Below, piece by piece: positions 1 through 7,538 of a stretch of DNA of 64,000 nt. The position numbers and the translations under genes are program-made. The stretch covers positions 255,265-319,264 of the forward strand of contig UCKU01000012.1 in NCBI GenBank assembly GCA_900473185.1, given 5' to 3'. The notes beneath the pieces were generated by a model. It made no database searches and had not been told where the DNA came from. It worked only from the letters and a program-made list of their open reading frames with translations. Each line of letters starts with the position of its first letter. The first letter of the stretch is position 1. This stretch comes from Hyphomicrobiales bacterium. Its GTDB lineage: Bacteria > Pseudomonadota > Alphaproteobacteria > Rhizobiales > Rhizobiaceae.

Positions 1-602
1 TCGTTCTCGGTCTCGAAAGTCATGCCTTCGCGCTTCAGTTCACGGCGCAGGTTGTTGTGGTTGGAGAGCGAGCCGTTGTGTACGAGGCACTGGTCGGAAC
101 CGGTGGAAAAGGGATGGGCACCGAGCGTGGTGACCGCCGATTCCGTCGCCATGCGGGTATGGCCTATGCCATGTGTTCCAGCCATGGAATTGACGGCGAA
201 ACGGGAAACGACGTCCTTCGGCAGGCCGGTTTCCTTGTAGATCTCGATCGCGTCGCCGCTGCTCATAATACGGATGTCGGGGCGCAGTTCGGCGATGGCG
301 GCGCGGCCCTCTTCGATCATGCCCTTCGGCAGGGTGACGACGGCATGGGTGCTCTTGATGTCGATTGAGACCTCCGTGCCGAGTCCCTTCTCCAGCTCGG
401 CCTCAAGACCGGAGAAATCCTTCTTCGGCTTGGCGGACTGGATGGTGATCTTGGCGCGATCGCCGCTGCTTGCGCCATAGATCGCAATGCCGGCGCTATC
501 AGGCCCGCGGTCCGTCATCGTCACAAGCATGGATGAGAGCATCGCGCCGAGCTCCGGCTCCAGGCTTTTATCCTTCAGGAAGAGACCCACAATTCCGCAC
601 AT
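1..602 (-). CDS. glxB: class II glutamine amidotransferase domain protein (GlxB / MgsA type), 3' end cut off by window edge
   Basis: Reading the minus strand from the ATG at 602 gives an open frame that runs off the left edge. It begins MCGIVGLF, so Cys2 is available as the N-terminal nucleophile of a class II (Ntn) glutamine amidotransferase. Further on are the family motifs RGPDSAG, GHTRMATES and LVHNGSLSNH. Stand-alone proteins of this kind form the glutaminase part of a split glutamate-synthase-like complex: GlxBCD in rhizobia, MgsABC (N-methylglutamate synthase) in methylotrophs. A GGAGGG Shine-Dalgarno lies just upstream of the start. About 200 residues are visible of an expected roughly 300. 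The partner subunits and any gamma-glutamylmethylamide synthetase would lie left of the window. The family is secure; the substrate (ammonia versus methylamine) is inference. Confidence 0.85.
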   Translation of the reverse strand, partial: MCGIVGLFLKDKSLEPELGAMLSSMLVTMTDRGPDSAGIAIYGASSGDRAKITIQSAKPKKDFSGLEAELEKGLGTEVSIDIKSTHAVVTLPKGMIEEGRAAIAELRPDIRIMSSGDAIEIYKETGLPKDVVSRFAVNSMAGTHGIGHTRMATESAVTTLGAHPFSTGSDQCLVHNGSLSNHNNLRRELKREGMTFETEN

Positions 603-692
603 GACAGACCCTCCATTTCGCGTCTGCAAAATGACTATCAGGTCTGTTTTGGGTTTTCAACCTGTAGGAATATTTTTTTCTTTTAAAGCAAG

Positions 693-1376
693 TCAATCAT
701 TCTTGCCGCGTTGCGGATAGCTGATGATGGAGAGATAGCGGCTCGGCAATTTCACAAGTTTTTCCGGCCCGTGCGGCGCATCAGCATCGAAGAACAGGCT
801 GTCGCCCGGCTGCATCGGGAAAAGCTGGTCGCCATGGCGATAGACGACCTCTCCGTCGAGCATGTAGATCAGCTCCATGCCCTCGTGCTGGAAGGTCGGA
901 AAAACATCCGAATCCGTCGTCAGGGTGATGAGATAGGGCTCGACGATCACACCGCTGCTGTTGTTGTCGATATGGCCGAGCAGATTATACTGATGGCCGG
1001 CGCGTGTGCCGCGGCGCTCAAGCTCGATGCCCTGCCCCGCCTTGACGAAGACGGCGTTGCGCGGCTCCTCGTAACGGCGAAAAAAGGCCGTCAACGGCAC
1101 GCCGAGAGCGCGCGAGAGCGATTGCAAGGTCGTCAGCGATGGCGAGATATTGCCGTTCTCGATCTTCGACAGCATGCCGAGCGAAATGCCGGTCGCGGCG
1201 GCAAGGTCGGTTACGGTGATGCCGAGCTTCTTGCGATAGGCGCGAACCTCATGGCCGATCGCCATTTCGAGATTGTTTTCCTTCGGCTCGCGCACCGCGT
1301 GCGGATTCTGGGAGAGCGCCTGACGAACCGCATGGGCATGCTCCTGGCTCGACGTTTCATCCAGCTTGATCTTCAT
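693..1376 (-). CDS. XRE-family transcriptional regulator with C-terminal cupin domain
   Basis: A 227-residue protein with a helix-turn-helix of the Xre/SinR type at about residues 45-100 (VRAYRKKLGITVTDLAAATG, then SLGMLSKIENGNISPSL) and a cupin_2 domain over roughly residues 140-220 (HEGMELIYMLDGEV, PGDSLFFDADAPHGPE). This two-domain architecture is common in proteobacterial regulators of amine and amino-acid catabolism, where the cupin senses a small ligand. The start is supported by GAAGGA upstream. It sits 90 bp upstream of glxB in the same orientation and 74 bp downstream of the GlxA-type regulator, so it most likely controls the glx/sox block. The ligand is unknown. Confidence 0.85.
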   Translation of the reverse strand: MKIKLDETSSQEHAHAVRQALSQNPHAVREPKENNLEMAIGHEVRAYRKKLGITVTDLAAATGISLGMLSKIENGNISPSLTTLQSLSRALGVPLTAFFRRYEEPRNAVFVKAGQGIELERRGTRAGHQYNLLGHIDNNSSGVIVEPYLITLTTDSDVFPTFQHEGMELIYMLDGEVVYRHGDQLFPMQPGDSLFFDADAPHGPEKLVKLPSRYLSIISYPQRGKND

Positions 1377-1450
1377 TCACGGTCCTTCGCGCGCTCGCTC
1401 TTTGCAAGCATCCTATCGCCAGAGTGAAATCTTCTCAACCCTGAAGAAAG

Positions 1451-2410
1451 TCAGAGCTTGCGGAGTGAACTCGGACTGGTGCTGTAGAAGCCGCGAAAGA
1501 GGCGCGAAAAATGCGCGGCGCTGGAAAAACCTGTCGCGACGGCGATCTCGGAGATCGACAGCGGGCTCTGCTCAAGGAGCCTTCGGGCGTGCTGCAGCCT
1601 GATGCGTCTGTATTGCTCGAGGAAGGTCGTATCGAGGTGAGCGGCGAACAGGCGGTCGAGATGGCGCGTCGTCACCCCGGCAATGCGGGCCATGGCTGCA
1701 CGGTTGAGCGGCATCTCGATGGTTTCCTCCATCTTCTCCAGGACGCTCAGCAGACCCGGATGGTGCACGCCGTAGCGCTCGGCAAGGGAAGCGCGCTGCG
1801 GCGCTGTCGGCTGGCCGACCTCGGTATGCAGGAACCAGTCGCTGACCCGGCGGGCGAAATCCGGCCCCATGCGCTCTGCGATCAGTGCGTGCATCATGTC
1901 GAGCGGCGCAATGCCGCCGCCGCAGGTAATGCGGTTGCCGTCGACAACGAAACGCGCCTGACGTGGCGACAGGTCGGGAAAGGCTTCGAGAAGCGCCGGC
2001 GCATGCTCCCAATGGATTGTAAAGTCACGGCCTGTCAGCAGCCCGGCCTCAGCCAGCAGATAGGGACCGCCCGAAATGCCGCCGATGCGCACGCCTTCGC
2101 GCGCGAGCTGCCGCATGCAGGAAAGCACGGCCGGATAGTGCCAGTCGCGCGGCGAGCCGCCGGCGCAGACGAAGACAGTGCCGAGCCCAAAACCGCGACC
2201 GGGAAGCGGCGCGGCCGGAACCGGTACGCCACCGGAAGACAAAACCGCCCCGCCTTCCGGCGAAAAGCATGAGATGCGGTAGATTTCCCGCCCGGCGAGC
2301 AGGTTGGCTGCGCGCAGCGGCTCGCTCGCCGAGGCATAGGACATCAGGGCAAATCCCGGCAGAAGAATGAAGCCGATGGAATGCAGGTTTTTTGCTTCGA
2401 TAGACGCCAT
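1451..2410 (-). CDS. glxA: GlxA-family transcriptional regulator (DJ-1/PfpI domain + AraC HTH)
   Basis: A 319-residue protein with an N-terminal class I glutamine-amidotransferase-like (DJ-1/PfpI) sensor domain over about residues 10-175 (IGFILLPGFALMSYASASEPLR; GGISGGPYLLAEAGLLTGR) and a C-terminal AraC/XylS double helix-turn-helix (MARIAGVTTRHLDRLFAAHL; ISEIAVATGFSSAAHFSRLF). The second motif is the typical second AraC helix-turn-helix. The elbow region reads GGISGG, with no Cys nucleophile, so the N-terminal domain is expected to bind a ligand rather than catalyse. It diverges from soxBDAG across an 88-bp gap and is its likely activator. Relatives include GbdR, SouR and CdhR, which respond to betaine, sarcosine and carnitine. 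That analogy is inference. Confidence 0.88.
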   Translation of the reverse strand: MASIEAKNLHSIGFILLPGFALMSYASASEPLRAANLLAGREIYRISCFSPEGGAVLSSGGVPVPAAPLPGRGFGLGTVFVCAGGSPRDWHYPAVLSCMRQLAREGVRIGGISGGPYLLAEAGLLTGRDFTIHWEHAPALLEAFPDLSPRQARFVVDGNRITCGGGIAPLDMMHALIAERMGPDFARRVSDWFLHTEVGQPTAPQRASLAERYGVHHPGLLSVLEKMEETIEMPLNRAAMARIAGVTTRHLDRLFAAHLDTTFLEQYRRIRLQHARRLLEQSPLSISEIAVATGFSSAAHFSRLFRGFYSTSPSSLRKL

Positions 2411-2498
2411 GTCCCTTTCTTATCGATAAATGTCCTAAACAGGCAAGTCGCGCCTCGCCTTTCTGGCATCATGGCATCAGCTCCCACCGGATCTATTC
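2411..2498. promoter_or_regulatory. divergent promoter region between glxA-type regulator and soxBDAG
   Basis: An 88-bp gap separates two divergently oriented start codons, so both promoters and the AraC-type activator site should fall here. The segment holds a short direct repeat, GGCATCATGGCATCA, near its right end, and an AT-rich stretch (TTATCGATAAATG) on the left. I cannot assign -35/-10 boxes with confidence. Confidence 0.45.
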
Positions 2499-3749
2499 AT
2501 GCGCTATTCCGCTCTTTCCATCTTCTTAAACGGGCTTCGCGGTAACAATGGCTGGGCGCCCGCTTGGCGTCAGCCTTCGCCGAAGCCGCATTATGACGTC
2601 ATCATCGTGGGTGGCGGCGGCCATGGTCTTGCGACGGCCTACTATCTCGCCAAGATGTTCGGCATCACCAATGTCGCCGTGCTGGAGAAGAGCTATCTCG
2701 GCTCCGGCAATATCGGCCGCAACACGACGATCATCCGCTCCAACTACCTGCTGCCCGGCAACAACCCCTTCTACGAGTTGTCGATGAAGCTCTGGGAGGG
2801 ACTCGAACAGGATTTCAACTTCAACGCCATGGTCTCGCAGCGTGGTGTCTTGAACCTCTTCCATTCCGATGCGCAGCGCGATGCCTATACAAGGCGCGGC
2901 AATGGCATGCGTCTGCACGGCGTCGATGCAGAACTCCTCGACCGGGCTGCGGTCCGCAAGATGCTGCCCTTCCTCGATTTCGATAATGCCCGCTTCCCCG
3001 TCATGGGCGGCCTCCTCCAGCCGCGTGGCGGCACGGTGCGCCATGATGCGGTCGCCTGGGGCTATGCCCGTGGCGCTGACAGCCGCGGCGTCGACATCAT
3101 CACAAATTGCGAGGTCACAGGCATTCGCAGCGAGAATGGCAGGGTGACAGGCGTCGAGACCACCAGGGGCTTCATCGGTTGCGGCAAGCTGGCGCTCGCT
3201 GCCGCCGGCAATTCCACCGTGGTCGCCGACATGGCGGGCCTGCGTCTGCCGATCGAGAGCCATGTGCTGCAGGCCTTCGTCACCGAGGGGCTGAAACCTT
3301 TCATCGATACCGTCGTCACCTTTGGCGCCGGCCATTTCTACGTTTCGCAGTCGGACAAGGGCGGCCTCGTCTTCGGCGGCGATATCGACGGCTACAATTC
3401 CTATGCCCAGCGCGGCAATCTCGCCACTGTCGAGCACGTCGCCGAAGCCGGCGTGGCAATGATCCCATCGCTGACGCGGGTCAGATATCTGCGCAGCTGG
3501 GGCGGCGTCATGGACATGAGCATGGACGGCTCGCCGATCATCGACCGCACACATATTGACAATCTCTACCTGAATGCCGGCTGGTGTTACGGCGGCTTCA
3601 AGGCCACACCCGCCTCCGGCTATTGCTACGCCCATCTGATCGCCCGCAACGAGCCACACGAGACGGCGCGCGAGCTGCGTCTCGACCGTTTTCGGCGCGG
3701 CTACCAGATCGACGAAAAGGGCGTCGGCGCCCAGCCCAACCTGCATTGA
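2499..3749 (+). CDS. soxB: sarcosine oxidase subunit beta (or N-methylglutamate dehydrogenase MgdA)
   Basis: A 416-residue flavoprotein of the heterotetrameric sarcosine oxidase beta-subunit family, full length. The FAD-binding Rossmann motif is at about residues 33-50 (YDVIIVGGGGHGLATAYYLA). The motif TVRHDAVAW carries His182, which corresponds to the histidine that covalently holds FMN at the alpha/beta interface in this family. The subunit oxidatively demethylates a secondary N-methylamino acid, classically sarcosine to glycine plus a one-carbon unit. It heads the gene order B-D-A-G with tight spacing (12 bp to soxD). The same order encodes N-methylglutamate dehydrogenase (mgdABCD) in methylamine users. 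With glxB nearby, that role is a real alternative. Confidence 0.92.
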   Translation: MRYSALSIFLNGLRGNNGWAPAWRQPSPKPHYDVIIVGGGGHGLATAYYLAKMFGITNVAVLEKSYLGSGNIGRNTTIIRSNYLLPGNNPFYELSMKLWEGLEQDFNFNAMVSQRGVLNLFHSDAQRDAYTRRGNGMRLHGVDAELLDRAAVRKMLPFLDFDNARFPVMGGLLQPRGGTVRHDAVAWGYARGADSRGVDIITNCEVTGIRSENGRVTGVETTRGFIGCGKLALAAAGNSTVVADMAGLRLPIESHVLQAFVTEGLKPFIDTVVTFGAGHFYVSQSDKGGLVFGGDIDGYNSYAQRGNLATVEHVAEAGVAMIPSLTRVRYLRSWGGVMDMSMDGSPIIDRTHIDNLYLNAGWCYGGFKATPASGYCYAHLIARNEPHETARELRLDRFRRGYQIDEKGVGAQPNLH

Positions 3750-3761
3750 GGACATGACGCC

Positions 3762-4040
3762 ATGGCAAGCCTGATTTCCTGCCCGCATTGCGGCATCCGT
3801 CCCAAGGAGGAATTCACCATCCGTGGCGATGCGAGCCTCACCCGGCCGGCAGCGGATGCCGGCGCTGACGCCTGGTACGACTACGTCTATCTGCGGGACA
3901 ATCCGAAGGGACGGCACAAGGAGTACTGGCACCATTCCTCCGGCTGCCGCCGCTGGCTGATTGTTGAGCGCGACACTGTCACCCATGCCGTTCATGCCGT
4001 CAGTGATGCCGCGCTTGCCAAGCTCGGAGGTGCGGCATGA
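3762..4040 (+). CDS. soxD: sarcosine oxidase subunit delta
   Basis: A 92-residue SoxD protein. The N-terminal ISCPHCG supplies Cys7 and Cys10, and WHHSSGC supplies His58 and Cys62. Together these match the Cys-Cys-His-Cys zinc site of delta subunits of heterotetrameric sarcosine oxidase. The YLRDNPKGRHKEYW stretch is typical of the family. It lies 12 bp after soxB and overlaps the start of soxA by 4 nt (ATGA), which suggests translational coupling. It has no catalytic role of its own; it is a structural subunit. Confidence 0.93.
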   Translation: MASLISCPHCGIRPKEEFTIRGDASLTRPAADAGADAWYDYVYLRDNPKGRHKEYWHHSSGCRRWLIVERDTVTHAVHAVSDAALAKLGGAA

Positions 4041-6970
4041 CGAGTTCGCGGCTTCCCAGCGGCGGCCGGATCGACCGATCGCGCACGCTGAACTTTACCT
4101 TCGATGGCAGACAACTGACCGGTCATCCCGGCGATACGCTCGCCTCCGCCCTTCTTGCCAACGGCATCCAGCTCGTCGGCCGCAGCTTCAAGTATCACCG
4201 GCCGCGCGGCATCTTGACGGCGGGCGCGGCTGAGCCCAACGCGCTGGTCACGACGGGCACTGGCGGCCGCACAGAGGCCAACACGCGTGCCACGATGATC
4301 GAACTCCATGAGGGGCTCATCGCCAGCAGCCAGAACCGATGGCCCTCGCTCGGCTTTGACATTGGCGCCGTCAACGGCTTGCTGTCGCCCTTCCTGAGCG
4401 CCGGCTTCTACTACAAGACCTTCATGTGGCCGGCAGCCCTTTGGGAAAGGCTCTACGAGCCGCTGATCCGCAAGGCTGCGGGCCTCGGCACGGCTTCCTA
4501 CGTACCGGATCCGGATTCCTACGAGAAATGCTGGGTTCACTGCGACCTGCTCATCGTCGGCGCGGGGCCTGCCGGCCTTGCAGCGGCGCTGACGGCAGGG
4601 CGCGCCGGTGCCCGCATCATCCTCGCCGATGAAGGTTTCGCGCTCGGCGGCAGCCTGCTTCTCGAAAGCGGCACCGCGCTGCAGGACATGCTCAATGAAC
4701 TCGAAGGCCTGCCGAATGTCCGTCTCCTGCCACGCACCACGGTCGTCGGCTGGTACGACGACAATGTCTTCGGCGCAGTCGAGCGTGTGCAAAAACATGT
4801 GGCACTGCCCGATCCGCATCGGCCCATCGAGCGCCTCTGGCGTATCATCGCCAAACAGGCGATCCTCGCCTCGGGCGCCGAAGAGCGGCCGCTCGTCTTC
4901 GGCGGCAACGATATTCCAGGCGTGATGATGGCCGGTGCTATGCACAGCTATCTCGGCCGCCAGGCGGTGACGCCCGGCGCCCGCACTGTGATCTTCACCA
5001 GTAATGCGTCCGGCTATCGCATGGCGGCCGTGCTCGAAGCCGCCGGTGTCGATGTCGCCGCCATCGTCGACAGCCGCGATGCAACTGACAATGCCTGGTG
5101 CGGACGCGCCCGGGTGCTGAATGGCAGCCGGGTGCGCGACGCGCATGGCGGCAAACGTCTGCGCCATGTCACGATCGAGACCGCTTCGGCAACGCAGCGC
5201 ATCGAGGCGGATGCACTTGCCATGTCCGGTGGCTGGAGCCCGATCATCCACCTTGCCTGCCATCGCGGCGCCAAGCCGGTCTGGTCGGAGGAAAAGGCAG
5301 CCTTCCTGGCGCCGGAACGCCAGCAGGGATTGTCGATCGCCGGCTCTGCGGCCGGGCTCGGCTCGACGGAATCCTGCCTCGGCGATGGCGCGGCCAAGGC
5401 CGTCGAGGCGCTGCGGGCGATCGGCTTCGTCAAGGTCGTGGCCGCCTTCGCGCCTGTCGAGGAAACCGAGGCGGCATCGAAGCCGCTCTGGTCCGTCAAG
5501 GGCGGAAAGGGCAAGGCCTTCGTCGATTATCAGAACGACGTACACCTCAAAGATCTCGGCCTTGCCGTTCGCGAGGGATATGGGCATGTCGAGCTTGCCA
5601 AACGCTATACGACAAGCGGCATGGCGACCGACCAGGGCAAGCTTTCCAATATCAATGCGATCGGCATCCTGGCCGAGGCTCGCGGCGTGTCGCCTGCCGA
5701 AGTCGGCACGACCACATTCCGTCCCTTCTATACGCCTGTCTCCTTCGGCGCGCTGACGGGCGGCTCGCGCGGCCGTCATTTCCAGCCGGTGCGCAGGTCA
5801 CCGCTACATGGCTGGGCCAAGAAAAATGGCGCCGTCTTCGTCGAGACCGGGCTCTGGCACCGCTCCTCCTGGTTTCCACGTGCGGGAGAGACGAATTGGC
5901 GCGAGAGCGTCGACCGCGAGGTACTGAACATCCGGCAGAATGCCGGCATTTGCGACGTCTCCACCCTCGGCAAGATCGAGGTCTTCGGCAGAGATGCCGC
6001 TGCCTTCCTCGACCGCGTCTACTGCAATGGCTTTGCCAAGCTGCCGGTCGGCCGGGCGCGCTACGGCATCATGCTGCGTGAGGACGGCCTGATCTATGAC
6101 GACGGCACGACGAGCCGTTTCGCCGAGGACCATTTCTTCATGACGACGACGACGGCGCTCGCCGCCGGCGTGCTGACCCATCTCGAATTCTGCGCCCAGA
6201 CGCTCTGGCCGGAGCTCGACGTCCGTTTTGCCTCCTCGACCGACCAATGGGCGCAGATGGCGATCGCCGGCCCGAAATCGCGCGCGATCCTTTCCGAGAT
6301 CGTCGACGAGGATATTTCCGATGCCGCCTTCCCCTTCATGAGTGCGCGCGTGGTCTCGCTCTTCGGCGGCGTGCTTGAGGGCCGGCTCTTCCGGATCTCC
6401 TTCTCCGGCGAACTCGCCTATGAACTCGCCGTGCCGGCCGGCTACGGCGAATGGGTCGCCGACCGGATCATGCAAGCGGGCGAAAGGCACGGCATCTGCC
6501 CCTACGGCACCGAGGCGCTCGGGGTCATGCGCATCGAGAAGGGCCATGTCACTCATGCCGAGATCAACGGAACGGTCACGCCAGGCGATCTCGGCTTCGC
6601 CCGCATGGTTTCGGCCACCAAGCCCGACTTCATCGGCAAGGCGATGCTCGCCCGCGAAGGTTTGCAGGCCGAGGACCGCCCCCGTCTCGTCGGGGTCAAG
6701 CCACTCGATCCAGCGGCGAGCTTCCGCACCGGTTCCCACATCCTTGCCGAGCGTGCCGCCGCGACCCTTGAAAACGACCAGGGTTATGTGACCTCGAGCG
6801 CCTTCTCGCCAAGCCTTGGCCATACGATCGGCCTTGCGCTCGTCAAGCGCGGGCCGGAGCGCATAGGCGAAAAGGTCGTGGTCTGGAATGGCCTGAGAAA
6901 CGAATTCACCGAGGCGGTGCTCTGCAGTCCCGTCTTCATCGATCCCGACAATGAGAAGCTCCATGCCTGA
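4037..6970 (+). CDS. soxA: sarcosine oxidase subunit alpha (or N-methylglutamate dehydrogenase MgdC)
   Basis: A 977-residue alpha subunit, the usual length. In order it has an N-terminal ferredoxin-fold region (LNFTFDGRQLTGHPGDTLAS, residues 14-33), a pyridine-nucleotide-disulfide-oxidoreductase-like NAD(H)-binding part with VGAGPAGLAAALTAGRAG near residue 175, and a C-terminal GcvT/T-protein-like domain from about residue 600 onward (folate-binding aminomethyltransferase fold). The GcvT part takes up the methylene group from the demethylated substrate as 5,10-methylene-tetrahydrofolate. It overlaps soxD by 4 nt and soxG by 20 nt. Alternative name in methylamine pathways: mgdC. Confidence 0.93.
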   Translation: MTSSRLPSGGRIDRSRTLNFTFDGRQLTGHPGDTLASALLANGIQLVGRSFKYHRPRGILTAGAAEPNALVTTGTGGRTEANTRATMIELHEGLIASSQNRWPSLGFDIGAVNGLLSPFLSAGFYYKTFMWPAALWERLYEPLIRKAAGLGTASYVPDPDSYEKCWVHCDLLIVGAGPAGLAAALTAGRAGARIILADEGFALGGSLLLESGTALQDMLNELEGLPNVRLLPRTTVVGWYDDNVFGAVERVQKHVALPDPHRPIERLWRIIAKQAILASGAEERPLVFGGNDIPGVMMAGAMHSYLGRQAVTPGARTVIFTSNASGYRMAAVLEAAGVDVAAIVDSRDATDNAWCGRARVLNGSRVRDAHGGKRLRHVTIETASATQRIEADALAMSGGWSPIIHLACHRGAKPVWSEEKAAFLAPERQQGLSIAGSAAGLGSTESCLGDGAAKAVEALRAIGFVKVVAAFAPVEETEAASKPLWSVKGGKGKAFVDYQNDVHLKDLGLAVREGYGHVELAKRYTTSGMATDQGKLSNINAIGILAEARGVSPAEVGTTTFRPFYTPVSFGALTGGSRGRHFQPVRRSPLHGWAKKNGAVFVETGLWHRSSWFPRAGETNWRESVDREVLNIRQNAGICDVSTLGKIEVFGRDAAAFLDRVYCNGFAKLPVGRARYGIMLREDGLIYDDGTTSRFAEDHFFMTTTTALAAGVLTHLEFCAQTLWPELDVRFASSTDQWAQMAIAGPKSRAILSEIVDEDISDAAFPFMSARVVSLFGGVLEGRLFRISFSGELAYELAVPAGYGEWVADRIMQAGERHGICPYGTEALGVMRIEKGHVTHAEINGTVTPGDLGFARMVSATKPDFIGKAMLAREGLQAEDRPRLVGVKPLDPAASFRTGSHILAERAAATLENDQGYVTSSAFSPSLGHTIGLALVKRGPERIGEKVVVWNGLRNEFTEAVLCSPVFIDPDNEKLHA

Positions 6971-7484
6971 ACGTCCCGAACATAAGCCGGCCCTCACGGG
7001 CAAGGAGACAGTTAAAGGCTCCGGCATCCGGATGGAGCCGCTGCCGGAAGGCCATCTCCTGCATGTCCTGGGCGCAATCGATGGCGATAGCCTCGCCAAC
7101 GCGCTCTCTGCCGCTGGATTGGCAACCAGCGCTGTGCGGCCGGCCGGCTATCAGCAATGGTACATAACAGGCGAGGAAAGCCTACCGCCCTCGCGTATCG
7201 CGCTCCTTGCCGATCATTTGAGAGGCAGAGGCTTCGTCTGCGACCAGAGCCATGGCCGCATCCGCATCGCTCTTTCCGGTCCCCGCGCTGCAGAGCTGCT
7301 CTCTCAGGGAACGGCGGTCGATCTCGATCCCGCCGTCTTCTCCGTCGGTCAATCGGCCGTCACACTTTTCGGACATGTCTCCGTCCAGCTGACGCGCACG
7401 CAGGCGACGCGCTTCGAGCTTACGGTGCTGCGCAGCTTTGCCGAGGATCTCTACGAGATGCTCGAACACACCGCGGCGGCCTGA
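6951..7484 (+). CDS. soxG: sarcosine oxidase subunit gamma
   Basis: A 177-residue SoxG-family protein, a small subunit with a GcvT-like fold that contacts the folate domain of SoxA. Recognisable segments are the central RIALSGPRAAELLSQGTAVDLDP and the C-terminal RTQATRFELTVLRSFAEDLYEML. The first ATG at 6951 overlaps soxA by 20 nt. A second in-frame ATG at 6963 (MPERPEH) is equally possible. It is the last gene of the soxBDAG operon and ends 54 bp from the convergent flavin oxidoreductase gene. I see no strong hairpin terminator in that gap. Confidence 0.85.
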   Translation: MRSSMPERPEHKPALTGKETVKGSGIRMEPLPEGHLLHVLGAIDGDSLANALSAAGLATSAVRPAGYQQWYITGEESLPPSRIALLADHLRGRGFVCDQSHGRIRIALSGPRAAELLSQGTAVDLDPAVFSVGQSAVTLFGHVSVQLTRTQATRFELTVLRSFAEDLYEMLEHTAAA

Positions 7485-7538
7485 GCGCAAGCCCTGAGGT
7501 CATATAGACACACAAAAGCCAGGCCCACGGTCAAGAGC

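Noticed and set aside
2526..3995. Long antisense frame (489 codons) opposite soxB and soxD
   Set aside because: Antisense frames of this length are normal over high-GC rhizobial genes; the residues have no domain pattern and the plus strand is clearly soxBD.
3992..5779. 595-codon antisense frame opposite soxA
   Set aside because: Shadow frame; its Arg/Asp/Gly-rich sequence lacks any recognisable domain, and soxA is unambiguous.
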